Assembly (NCBI GenBank): GCA_016285245.1
Contig: JAEEQH010000005.1
Location: 1-64,000, forward strand
Direction of reading: 5' to 3'
Origin: Prevotella sp.
Lineage (GTDB): Bacteria > Bacteroidota > Bacteroidia > Bacteroidales > Bacteroidaceae
DNA: 64,000 nt
In this document: positions 1 to 7,833 of the stretch, piece after piece
Layout: each line of letters begins with the position of its first letter
Position numbering within the stretch: the first letter of the stretch is position 1
Program-made: the position numbers and the translations under genes
Notes under the pieces: generated by a model
What the model was told of the DNA's origin: nothing
The model's input: only the letters and a program-made list of their open reading frames with translations
Database searches by the model: none

Positions 1-40
1 CCCGAATTAAGGGAAATTTGCTTCAAAAATCACGAAGGAG

Positions 41-111
41 GACCTTTAGCCGCGAAAAGGTCATCTTTAGAAACGATAAGGTGGTCTTTAGCGCGCTAAA
101 GACCACCTTAT
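41..111 (-). terminator. Tandem hairpins with 21-nt phased repeat, 3' of cysE
   Basis: This lies just past the cysE stop codon. Positions 76-111 form a perfect 36-bp palindrome (18-bp arms), and 41-47/56-62 form a second inverted repeat (GACCTTT/AAAGGTC). On the minus strand the second hairpin is followed by a short T run, so together they could end the cysE transcript. The hexamer CTTTAG starts at 44, 65 and 86, exactly 21 nt apart, so this is also a phased array. Nothing else is visible in 1-146. The terminator role is inferred from structure and position. Confidence 0.6.
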
Positions 112-146
112 AAAGCATAAATATGCGTATAAATATGCACGGAAAG

Positions 147-1055
147 TCAGATGCCGAGGCCACCCTCGAAGCTGGACTCGACGGCCTTGGACTGCTGGAC
201 GCGGGAGTACGGCGGGATGTCGTTGGTGACCCAGATGTTGCCGCCGATGACGGAGTGGTGGCCGATGGTGATGCGTCCGAGGATGGAGGCGTTGGAGTAG
301 ATGGTGACGAAGTCCTCGATGATGGGGTGGCGGGGCACGTTGAGCATGTTGCCCTCGGCATCGTACTTGAAGCTCTTGGCACCGAGGGTGACGCCCTGGT
401 AGAGGGACACGTGGGAGCCGATGATGCAGGTCTCGCCGATGACGACGCCCGTGCCGTGGTCGATGGAGAAGTACTCGCCGATGGTGGCACCGGGGTGGAT
501 GTCGATGCCGGTCTTGGAGTGGGCCTGCTCGGTGATGATGCGCGGTATGACGGGCACCTGCAGCTGGTGCAGGGCGTGTGCCAGTCGGTAGTGGGTCATG
601 GTGTCGATGACGGGATAGCAGTAGATGACCTCGCCGTAGTTGGTGGCGGCGGGGTCGTTGTGGAACATGGCCTCGACGTCGGTATAGAGGAGTCGCTTGA
701 CCTCGGGCAGCTGCTCGATGAGCTGCAGGGCAATCTTCTCGGCAGCGCCCTTGACGTCGCCCTCGGCGCACTCCTCGCAGAACTGGAGGGCGCAGGCCAC
801 CTGTCGGCGGAGCAGGTCGTAGAGCTCCTCCATGTTGACGCCGATGACGTAGGAGCGCATCTTCGCGTCGGCCTCGCGCTTGTGGAAGTAGTCCGAGAAG
901 ATGATGCACTTGACGAGTTCGACGATGCGGCGGATGTCGACGACGGAGGGCAGCGGGGCCTCCGTGGCAGGCATCATGCGCAGTTCGTCCTTTGTATGCT
1001 TTGCCAGCGCCTTGACGTTACGCTGTAGTACTTCGTTCACCAATTCTTTCTGCAT
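147..1055 (-). CDS. cysE: Serine O-acetyltransferase
   Basis: A 302-residue protein that should transfer acetyl from acetyl-CoA to L-serine, giving O-acetylserine for cysteine synthesis in the cytoplasm. The C-terminal half carries the hexapeptide-repeat left-handed beta-helix, with family-typical stretches such as HPGATIGEYFSIDHGTG, VVIGET, LYQGVTLG and RHPIIED. The N-terminal helical part is longer than in E. coli CysE, as in the longer SAT form seen in Bacteroidetes and other anaerobes. It is monocistronic, with its own -7 box upstream (1083-1091, minus strand) and hairpins downstream. It is divergent from nrdD. The start ATG at 1055 follows the promoter at a sensible distance. Confidence 0.93.
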   Translation of the reverse strand: MQKELVNEVLQRNVKALAKHTKDELRMMPATEAPLPSVVDIRRIVELVKCIIFSDYFHKREADAKMRSYVIGVNMEELYDLLRRQVACALQFCEECAEGDVKGAAEKIALQLIEQLPEVKRLLYTDVEAMFHNDPAATNYGEVIYCYPVIDTMTHYRLAHALHQLQVPVIPRIITEQAHSKTGIDIHPGATIGEYFSIDHGTGVVIGETCIIGSHVSLYQGVTLGAKSFKYDAEGNMLNVPRHPIIEDFVTIYSNASILGRITIGHHSVIGGNIWVTNDIPPYSRVQQSKAVESSFEGGLGI

Positions 1056-1082
1056 CGCTATATACCTTATTTATTATTGGGT

Positions 1083-1091
1083 GCAAAGGTA
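1083..1091 (-). promoter_or_regulatory. Bacteroidetes -7 box for cysE
   Basis: Minus strand reads TACCTTTGC, a full match to TAnnTTTGC, 28 nt before the cysE start codon. Confidence 0.7.
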
Positions 1092-1177
1092 TGCAAAAAA
1101 TTGCGTTCCCGTAACGACTTAACATTTTTTTATATATTTTTTTGCCGTCAGGTGTTGACGGTTTCGAGATAATTTTG

Positions 1178-1186
1178 TATCTTTGC
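1178..1186 (+). promoter_or_regulatory. Bacteroidetes -7 box for nrdD
   Basis: TATCTTTGC, with a TTG at 1155-1157 at about the right distance for a -33 element. It implies a leader of about 105 nt before the nrdD start at 1300 and excludes upstream in-frame starts such as 1183. Confidence 0.7.
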
Positions 1187-1197
1187 ACCCGAAAAGA

Positions 1198-1254
1198 GTT
1201 TTCCAAAACGGAAAACTTTTTTCCTGCGATAAGGGGAAAAGTTTTCCAAAACGG
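1198..1254 (+). repeat. Repeated and inverted motifs in the nrdD leader
   Basis: GTTTTCCAAAACGG occurs at 1198-1211 and again at 1241-1254. The first copy extends into a 7-bp inverted repeat with a 5-nt spacer (1198-1216, GTTTTCC/GGAAAAC). A third TTTTCC lies between them at 1219. The copies fall in the untranslated leader, so they could act as operator or RNA structure controlling nrdD. They do not resemble the NrdR box I know, so the controlling factor is unknown. Confidence 0.55.
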
Positions 1255-1299
1255 ATAACTCTGAGACAGAGAACGAAGAGACAGTTAACTAACCGACAT

Positions 1300-3393
1300 A
1301 TGGAAATTAAGAACTTTACCATCACCAAACGAGACGGTTCGAAAGACCAATTCTCGCTCGACAAGATCATGAACGCCATTGCCAAGGCGTTCGAGAGTGT
1401 GCAAGAACCTGCCGATCTGGGCGTCATCTCGAAGATCCTGGCCCATCTGGACATTCACAACGACATCACCGTGGAGGACATCCAGAACCAGGTGGAGGAA
1501 GCCCTGATGCGCGAGGGTTTCTTCAAGGTTGCGAAGTCGTTCATCCTTTACCGCCAGGAGCACACGGAGGACCGTGAGACGTTGCAGAAGATGCAGTTCC
1601 TGTCCGAGTACATGGAGTCGATGAACGCTGCCACGGGTTCGAAGTACGACGCCAACGCTAACGTCGAGCACAAGAACATCGCGACGCTCATCGGCGAGCT
1701 GCCGAAGTCGAACTTCATCCGTCTGAACCGCCGTCTGCTGACGGACCGCATCAAGAAGATGTACGGCAAGCAGCTGGCCGACGAGTACATCGACAAGCTG
1801 ACCCACCACTTTATATATAAGAACGACGAGACGAGCCTGGCCAACTACTGCGCATCGATCACGATGTACCCCTGGCTCATCGGCGGCACGGTGGCCATCG
1901 GCGGCAACTCCACGGCTCCGACGAACCTGAAGTCGTTTGCCGGCGGATTCGTGAACATGGTGTTCATGGTGAGCTCGATGCTCAGCGGCGCCTGTGCCAC
2001 TCCCGAGTTCCTGATGTACATGAACTACTTCATTGGCAAGGAGTGGGGTCAGGACTACTGGAAGCGTACCGACGAGCAGGCCGACATGAGTCTGAAGAAG
2101 CGTACCATCGACAAGGTGATCACCGACTACTTCGAGCAGATTGTCTACACGCTGAACCAGCCGACGGGTGCCCGTAACTACCAGGCCGTGTTCTGGAACA
2201 TCGCCTACTACGACAAGTACTACTTCGAGTCCATCTTCGGCGACTTCTACTTCCCCGACGGCTCGAAGCCCGACTGGGAGGGACTCTCCTGGCTGCAGAA
2301 GCGCTTCATGAAGTGGTTCAACCACGAGCGCACGAAGACCCTGCTGACGTTCCCCGTCGAGACGATGGCCCTGCTCACCGACGAGGAGGGCAACTGCAAG
2401 GACAAGGAATGGGGCGACTTCACGGCCGAGATGTATGCCGAGGGCCACTCGTTCTTCACCTACATGAGCGCCAATGCCGACTCGCTGAGCTCGTGCTGCC
2501 GTCTGCGCAACGAGATCACGGACAACGGCTTTAGCTACACGCTGGGCGCCGGCGGTGTGTCGACAGGCTCGAAGAGCGTGCTCACCATCAACCTGAACCG
2601 CTGCATACAGTACGCCGTGAACCACAAGATGCCGTACCTGCAGTACCTGGCCGAGGTCATCGACCTCTGTCACAAGGTGCAGCTGGCCTACAACGAGAAC
2701 CTCAAGGAGCTGCAGCAGCACGGTATGCTGCCGCTGTTCGACGCAGGCTACATCAACATCGGCCGCCAGTACCTGACCATCGGCATCAACGGACTCGTCG
2801 AGGCCGCCGAGTTCATGGGACTGAAGATCACGCCGAACGACGACTACCTGCACTTCGTACAGGGTATCCTGGGACTCATCGAGAAGTACAACAAGCAGTA
2901 CCGCACGAAGGACGTGATGTTCAACTGCGAGATGATTCCTGCCGAGAACGTCGGCGTGAAGCACGCCAAGTGGGACCGCGAGGACGGCTACTTCGTGCCA
3001 CGCGACTGCTACAACAGCTACTTCTACGTTGTGGAGGACGACTCGCTGACCATCCTCGACAAGTTCAAGCTGCACGGCGCACCCTACATCGAGCACCTCA
3101 CCGGCGGCTCGGCCCTACACATGAACCTGGAGGAGCACCTGTCGAAGGAGCAGTACCTGAAGCTGCTGCAGGTGGCCGCCAAGGAGGGCTGCAACTACTT
3201 CACGTTCAACATCCCCAACACCGTGTGCAACGAGTGCGGACACATCGACAAGCGCTACCTGAAGGAGTGCCCGGAGTGTAAGTCGAAGAACATCGACTAC
3301 ATGACCCGCATCATCGGCTACCTGAAGCGTGTCTCGAACTTCTCGCAGGCACGACAGGAAGAGGCAGCAAGGAGATTCTACGCTACGGCGTAG
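1300..3393 (+). CDS. nrdD: Anaerobic ribonucleoside-triphosphate reductase, class III
   Basis: A 697-residue glycyl-radical enzyme that reduces ribonucleoside triphosphates to deoxyribonucleotides without oxygen. Residues 1 to about 90 form an ATP-cone, the allosteric domain. The middle holds the barrel, with the conserved SLSSCCRLRNE stretch that carries an active-site cysteine. The C-terminus has the zinc cysteines (CNECG...CPEC) and the glycyl-radical loop RIIGYL, with Gly673 as the predicted radical site. The start at 1300 is chosen because it begins the ATP-cone (MEIKNFTITKRDG) and lies downstream of the promoter; an in-frame start at 1183 would be inside the -7 box. nrdG follows after a 93-nt repeat-filled gap, so the two are probably cotranscribed. 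Confidence 0.95.
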   Translation: MEIKNFTITKRDGSKDQFSLDKIMNAIAKAFESVQEPADLGVISKILAHLDIHNDITVEDIQNQVEEALMREGFFKVAKSFILYRQEHTEDRETLQKMQFLSEYMESMNAATGSKYDANANVEHKNIATLIGELPKSNFIRLNRRLLTDRIKKMYGKQLADEYIDKLTHHFIYKNDETSLANYCASITMYPWLIGGTVAIGGNSTAPTNLKSFAGGFVNMVFMVSSMLSGACATPEFLMYMNYFIGKEWGQDYWKRTDEQADMSLKKRTIDKVITDYFEQIVYTLNQPTGARNYQAVFWNIAYYDKYYFESIFGDFYFPDGSKPDWEGLSWLQKRFMKWFNHERTKTLLTFPVETMALLTDEEGNCKDKEWGDFTAEMYAEGHSFFTYMSANADSLSSCCRLRNEITDNGFSYTLGAGGVSTGSKSVLTINLNRCIQYAVNHKMPYLQYLAEVIDLCHKVQLAYNENLKELQQHGMLPLFDAGYINIGRQYLTIGINGLVEAAEFMGLKITPNDDYLHFVQGILGLIEKYNKQYRTKDVMFNCEMIPAENVGVKHAKWDREDGYFVPRDCYNSYFYVVEDDSLTILDKFKLHGAPYIEHLTGGSALHMNLEEHLSKEQYLKLLQVAAKEGCNYFTFNIPNTVCNECGHIDKRYLKECPECKSKNIDYMTRIIGYLKRVSNFSQARQEEAARRFYATA

Positions 3394-3470
3394 GATCTTC
3401 GAGGAATGAGGAAGGATCTTCGAGGAACGAGGAAGGAGGAACGAGGAACGAGGAACGAGGAAGGAGGAGC
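3394..3470 (+). repeat. Eleven-unit heptad array between nrdD and nrdG
   Basis: The array starts on the first base after the nrdD stop codon and is an uninterrupted run of eleven 7-nt units. Nine are variants of GAGGAAC and two are GATCTTC, giving a 21-bp super-repeat at 3392-3412 and 3413-3433. No coding or secondary-structure role is apparent; it is purine-rich on the plus strand. Confidence 0.85.
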
Positions 3471-3486
3471 GAAGTAGTAAAAAGAC

Positions 3487-3951
3487 ATGCTGAAATACGT
3501 TAACACTGGTATTGTTTTTCAGGAGATCCCGGACGAAGTGACACTGGCAATCAACATCTCGAATTGCCCGTGTCGCTGTCCGGGTTGTCACAGCCACTAC
3601 CTCTGGGACGACATCGGGCTGCCACTCGACACCAACGCCATCGACGACTTCATAGCGAAGTACGGCGACGACATCACCTGCATCGCCTTCATGGGCGGCG
3701 ACGGCGACCCCAAGGGTGTGAACCAGCTGGCACAGTACATCCACGAGGAGCACCCGGAGTTCAAGGTGGCATGGTACAGCGGCAAGACCGTCATCTCCAA
3801 GTCCGTCAACAAGTCGGACTTCAACTACATCAAGATTGGGCCGTACATCAAGCACCTGGGTCCACTGAAGGAGCGGACGACGAACCAGCGAATGTACAGA
3901 CAGGAGGCGGACGGCGAGTTCGTCGACATCACCGCCCGCTTCTGGCGTTAG
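3487..3951 (+). CDS. nrdG: Anaerobic ribonucleotide reductase activating protein
   Basis: A 154-residue radical-SAM activase that uses a 4Fe-4S cluster and S-adenosylmethionine to place the glycyl radical on NrdD. The cluster motif CxxxCxxC is present as Cys27, Cys31 and Cys34, and AFMGGDGDP matches the SAM-binding glycine-rich region (commonly GGE). Its length fits the compact NrdG family. It is the second gene of the nrdDG unit. The AAAAAG stretch just before the ATG is the only hint of a ribosome-binding site. Confidence 0.93.
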   Translation: MLKYVNTGIVFQEIPDEVTLAINISNCPCRCPGCHSHYLWDDIGLPLDTNAIDDFIAKYGDDITCIAFMGGDGDPKGVNQLAQYIHEEHPEFKVAWYSGKTVISKSVNKSDFNYIKIGPYIKHLGPLKERTTNQRMYRQEADGEFVDITARFWR

Positions 3952-3960
3952 CACGATTAC

Positions 3961-6900
3961 TTAATCATCCATCAAGACGGCATCCTCAACAGGGATGTCG
4001 TCGTTGTTTTCGCCCAACGGCAGCGTGATGTAGAAGACGGTACCCGTGGGGTTGTTGTCAGCCACGCGGACACGGCCGCCATGAGCCTCAACGATGTCCT
4101 TCACCTTGTACAGTCCGATGCTGTCGTCGTTGGCCACGGGCGGCACGAAGATATAGGGCTTCGCCTCCTCGGGGATACCCAGGCCGTTGTCCGTCACACG
4201 CAGCTCGGCCTCGCCGTTCACACGGTCAATGAGCACCTTGATGCGGCCGTCGTTGGGCGAGAAGTTCACGGAGTTGTCAAGGAGGATGCGCAGGGCATAG
4301 GCCATCTGCCGCTTGTCGAACGGCACCTCCAGCTCGTCGACTAGCGAGAGGAACGTAAGGCGCGTCTGCCTGCCGGCAGGCATCTGGTAGCCGTCACACA
4401 GGCTGCGCACGAAGCTCACGAGGTCGGCAGTCTCCAGCACGAGGTTGTCGGCAAAGGCCGAAGAGTCTGCGGCACGAGCCGTAGCATCGCCAGCAGGGGC
4501 AGCGTCTTGAGAAGCGGTTTCGGCAGCAGCTTGAGCGGCAGCAGCTTGAGTAGCAGCACCTTGAGCAGCAGCATCGTTGGCGGCCGCCTGTCCCTGGTGC
4601 TCACGCTCCCAGCGCGACTGCATCTCGTGCAACCATTGCGTCTTCTCCGTCTCACGCCGCAGCTGCTCCAGTCGCATATGCTCTTGCTGGCGCTGCATGA
4701 AGCGGCGACGCCACCACCAGGCAAAGGTCGTCAGCAGGAGGATGTACAGCAGGATGGCCCAATGGGTGCGCCACAACGGACGGGCGATGTGTATGCTCAG
4801 GACACTCTCCTGGTCGCCCATCGTACCGTCGTCGTTCATCATGCGGACACGCAGCGTGTAGTCGCCGTCGCCCAGCGACATGAACGAGATGTTGGGATTG
4901 TACTCCGATGTCTTGTTCCAGCTGTCGCGGAAGCCTTCGAGCATATAGACGAAGCGCTTGTCGTTGCCGGCAAGGCCTGCGTTGGACCCCAGCTGGATGG
5001 TGAAGTTGTTCTCAGAGCTCTTCAGGTTCAGATGGTCGCTCTTGCTGAGGGCCGTACGCAGGACAACGCGGCCGTCGACCTTGTGGCCCACATTCACCTC
5101 CTGGTCGTAGATGAGCAGGCCGCTGAAGACGGGGCGCTCGTTGCTGGTACCCGAGCCAATACGCTTGGGTGTGAGGATGTCAAGACCACCCTGGCCGCCT
5201 ATCAGCAGACGGCCGTCACGCGTCACGTGGGCAGAGCGCTGGTTATAGGTGCCCTGCTGCAGGCCGTCGCGATGGTTGAAGCTGCGGATGATGAACTGCC
5301 ACGAGCCGTCGGCTGCCTGCTGGGGAATGATACGCGAGACGCCATGGTCCGTGACCACCCACATGACATGCGCCAGGTCCTCGGTAATGGAGCACACGCT
5401 GGAGCCGTAGAGGCCGTTGGTCATATCGAGGGTCTGCAAGTGCTGCGTCTTCGGGTCGTAGATGCACACGCCGGAGACGGAGCCCTGCCAGACGAGTCCG
5501 CGGCTGTCCTCCATGACACAGACGGTGCTGCCGGTGTTGGTAGGCAGATTCTCGCTGCCAGGGAACACCTGGTTGATGAGGCGGCCCGTCACCGGGTTCA
5601 CCAGAGAGTAGTAGTAGCTCGTACCCACCATCAGCCAGCCTTTCTTCGTCCAGCTGGCGGTAGTCATGTAGTTGCTCGGCAGGGGGGTGTTCGACTGGTC
5701 CCACGTGCGGAACTTGCCCGTCTTCAGGTCGAGCATCTGGATGCCACCACCCAGCAGGCCCATCCACATACGGTGCCACTTGTCCTCGACGACACTCCAC
5801 ACGCTGTTGTTGGCCAGGCCACCAGGCTGTCCCGTCGCCACGTAGTTGACGATGGTCGCCTCGCCAGCGGCCTTGTTGCCAGTAGGCACGCAGCGCACCA
5901 GTCCGCCGTTGTAGGAGCCGAACCAGATGGAGCCGTCGCTGGCGTAGGTGCTGCCCACCATGATGTTGCCGCTGAGTCCGCTGTTCTCGGCCGTGTAGTG
6001 CTGCAGCTGCTCGTTGGTCTCAGCATCGTAGACGATGATGCCGCGGTCGTTGGTGCCCACCCAGAAGTGGCCGTAGCAGTCCTCGACAACGGTGGTCACA
6101 TCGCCCAGCTCGACGCTGCGGGCATAGGTGCTGCCCGCACGGTACTGGTTGGCACCGTTCTTGTACGTGCCTATCCATATCTGGCCGTCCTTGTCCTCGT
6201 AGAGGTTCTTGGGCGTGTTGTCGCTCAGGCTCAACGGGTCGAACTTGTCGTACAGGAACTGTCGCAGCTGGCGCGACTTCAGGTCGACGACGAAGAGGCC
6301 GTCATGGTCCGTAGCCACCCAGAGCTGTCCGCGACGGTCTGTCAGCACGTCCCACACCATCAGCTGCTGAGGAACGTTCTCCACACCAAAGGCCCTCAGC
6401 ATGTCGGGCAGCGTCTTGTACCACCGCTTCTGCTTTTGGATATAAACAAAGGAGTTGTAGATATTCCTGATGTAGAGGTTGCCCTTCTTGTCAATCCGCA
6501 TGCTGTACTCCTGGTTGGGTACGCCGCCGTGGCGCGTCATCCACTTGTTCTGCCACGAGATCCACCCCTTCTCGCCATTGAAGCACACCATCTCGCCATT
6601 GAACGTCGAGATGATGACCGACGAGCCAAGGTCGGCAAAGTTAGAGATGCCATAGTCAGGACGCAGCTCCTGCGGCCCGTAGCCCAGCTCGAACTTGTGG
6701 AGCCGCTTCGAGAAGGGATTGTAGTAGTAGAGTCCGTCGTCGTAGAGCTTCACCCAGTAGTTCTTGCGCGAGTCGATGTAGAGACGCTCCACACCACCGT
6801 TGATGCCGAACTTGGCCAACTCGCCGTTGACGTTACGCTCGAAGCTCTCCGTCTGGGGGTCATAGATACAGTAGTTCATGCCGAGATGGAGCCACAGACG

Positions 6901-7185
6901 GCCGTCGCTGGCCTCAAAGATCTCCGTCACCTGGTTGTCGCGGATGGTCGTCGTGTCACGCTGGTTGGTGTAGAACGACTTGAAGCGGTAACCGTCATAG
7001 CGGTTCAGGCCGTAGGCCGTGCCAATCCACACAAAGCCACGGGAGTCACGGTACACGCAGTTGACTTGCGAGTTCGACAGGCCGTCGCTGGTATCCAGAC
7101 GGCGGAACTTGGCATCGGGCAGCAAGGCGCCGGAAGCCGTGACGGCCATGGTGGCTATGACGAGGGAGATCAGTAGTTTTCTCAT
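3961..7185 (-). CDS. Regulator-propeller sensor with HATPase but no phosphoacceptor domain
   Basis: A 1074-residue protein laid out like the hybrid two-component sensors of Bacteroidetes. It has a signal peptide, then periplasmic two-component-regulator propeller repeats (many WIGT-like strands, e.g. SRGFVWIGTAYGLNRYDG), a Y_Y_Y domain, and one membrane helix at about 808-826. A short coiled coil follows. Where the HisKA domain with its SHExRTPL box should be there is an Ala/Gln-rich stretch (about 865-912), then a HATPase domain with an N box (LDNSVNFSP) and G boxes (DNGLGIP, IGLYKV). There is no receiver and no DNA-binding domain. It may have lost autophosphorylation and signal another way, or be decaying. 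The ATG at 7185 is preferred to a TTG 27 nt upstream because it starts the signal peptide directly. It is the last gene of the unit with the deacetylase and the DUF2723 protein. Confidence 0.85.
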   Translation of the reverse strand: MRKLLISLVIATMAVTASGALLPDAKFRRLDTSDGLSNSQVNCVYRDSRGFVWIGTAYGLNRYDGYRFKSFYTNQRDTTTIRDNQVTEIFEASDGRLWLHLGMNYCIYDPQTESFERNVNGELAKFGINGGVERLYIDSRKNYWVKLYDDGLYYYNPFSKRLHKFELGYGPQELRPDYGISNFADLGSSVIISTFNGEMVCFNGEKGWISWQNKWMTRHGGVPNQEYSMRIDKKGNLYIRNIYNSFVYIQKQKRWYKTLPDMLRAFGVENVPQQLMVWDVLTDRRGQLWVATDHDGLFVVDLKSRQLRQFLYDKFDPLSLSDNTPKNLYEDKDGQIWIGTYKNGANQYRAGSTYARSVELGDVTTVVEDCYGHFWVGTNDRGIIVYDAETNEQLQHYTAENSGLSGNIMVGSTYASDGSIWFGSYNGGLVRCVPTGNKAAGEATIVNYVATGQPGGLANNSVWSVVEDKWHRMWMGLLGGGIQMLDLKTGKFRTWDQSNTPLPSNYMTTASWTKKGWLMVGTSYYYSLVNPVTGRLINQVFPGSENLPTNTGSTVCVMEDSRGLVWQGSVSGVCIYDPKTQHLQTLDMTNGLYGSSVCSITEDLAHVMWVVTDHGVSRIIPQQAADGSWQFIIRSFNHRDGLQQGTYNQRSAHVTRDGRLLIGGQGGLDILTPKRIGSGTSNERPVFSGLLIYDQEVNVGHKVDGRVVLRTALSKSDHLNLKSSENNFTIQLGSNAGLAGNDKRFVYMLEGFRDSWNKTSEYNPNISFMSLGDGDYTLRVRMMNDDGTMGDQESVLSIHIARPLWRTHWAILLYILLLTTFAWWWRRRFMQRQQEHMRLEQLRRETEKTQWLHEMQSRWEREHQGQAAANDAAAQGAATQAAAAQAAAETASQDAAPAGDATARAADSSAFADNLVLETADLVSFVRSLCDGYQMPAGRQTRLTFLSLVDELEVPFDKRQMAYALRILLDNSVNFSPNDGRIKVLIDRVNGEAELRVTDNGLGIPEEAKPYIFVPPVANDDSIGLYKVKDIVEAHGGRVRVADNNPTGTVFYITLPLGENNDDIPVEDAVLMDD

Positions 7186-7218
7186 AGGACGATGGTTGTT
7201 TTTCGTTAACAATGCTGT

Positions 7219-7833
7219 TCAGCCCATGATCACCCCGAAGGCATAGCCCTCGCCCTTCAGCCACTCAATGCTGGCGGGCAAGGCCGTACGGAGCTTGTCG
7301 ATGGACTTCAGAGAGTCGTGGAACGTGATGATACTGCCAGGACGGGCATAGCGCTGGACATTGCGCACGACGTCGCTGGCCGTCATCCACTTGGAGTAGT
7401 CGCGCGTCACCAGGTCCCACATCACCACCTTATACTTGCGCGAGAGGATGGCGTACTGGTCGTGGCGCATCCAGCCGTGGGGCGGACGGAACAGATGACT
7501 GCGGATATAGGCGTTGGCCTTCTCGACATTATAACAATAGTCGTGGATGTTATGACGGAAGCCGCTGATGTGGTTGTGGGTGTGGTTACCCACCTGGTGT
7601 CCCTCAGCCAGTATGCGTTCATACAGCTCGGGATACTTGCGCACATTGTCGCCCACCATGAAGAAGGAGGCCTTCACGCCATAGTGGCTGAGCGTATCGA
7701 GGATGAAAGGCGTGGACTCAGGTATGGGGCCATCATCGAAGGTCAGGTAGACGACCTTCTCATGATGGTCCATACGCCAGAGTGCCCTCGGGTAGAGCCA
7801 GCGCAGGTAGATGGCTGGTTGCTCGATAATCAT
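7219..7833 (-). CDS. Polysaccharide deacetylase (NodB-type, CE4)
   Basis: A 204-residue metal-dependent deacetylase that would remove N- or O-acetyl groups from a glycan. The CE4 motifs are all visible: TFDDGP (catalytic base and metal Asp), HTHNH (metal His), RPPHG, and a late HDS. No signal peptide is evident, which is uncommon for an enzyme acting on extracellular polymer, so the substrate may be intracellular or the protein may be anchored indirectly. Its ATG is immediately adjacent to the stop codon of the DUF2723 gene, so the two are almost certainly translated from one message. The substrate cannot be read from sequence. Confidence 0.9.
   Translation of the reverse strand: MIIEQPAIYLRWLYPRALWRMDHHEKVVYLTFDDGPIPESTPFILDTLSHYGVKASFFMVGDNVRKYPELYERILAEGHQVGNHTHNHISGFRHNIHDYCYNVEKANAYIRSHLFRPPHGWMRHDQYAILSRKYKVVMWDLVTRDYSKWMTASDVVRNVQRYARPGSIITFHDSLKSIDKLRTALPASIEWLKGEGYAFGVIMG

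Noticed and set aside
123..1028. Long plus-strand ORF of 301 codons opposite cysE
   Set aside because: Mirror of a well-supported gene; Val/Asp/Gly-rich composition typical of antisense frames in high-GC codon usage, no family features.
1285..3096. 603-codon minus-strand ORF opposite nrdD
   Set aside because: Antisense shadow of nrdD with Val/Leu/His-rich composition and no domain.
4507..7176. 889-codon plus-strand ORF opposite the propeller sensor
   Set aside because: Antisense shadow; the minus strand encodes clear propeller repeats and a HATPase.
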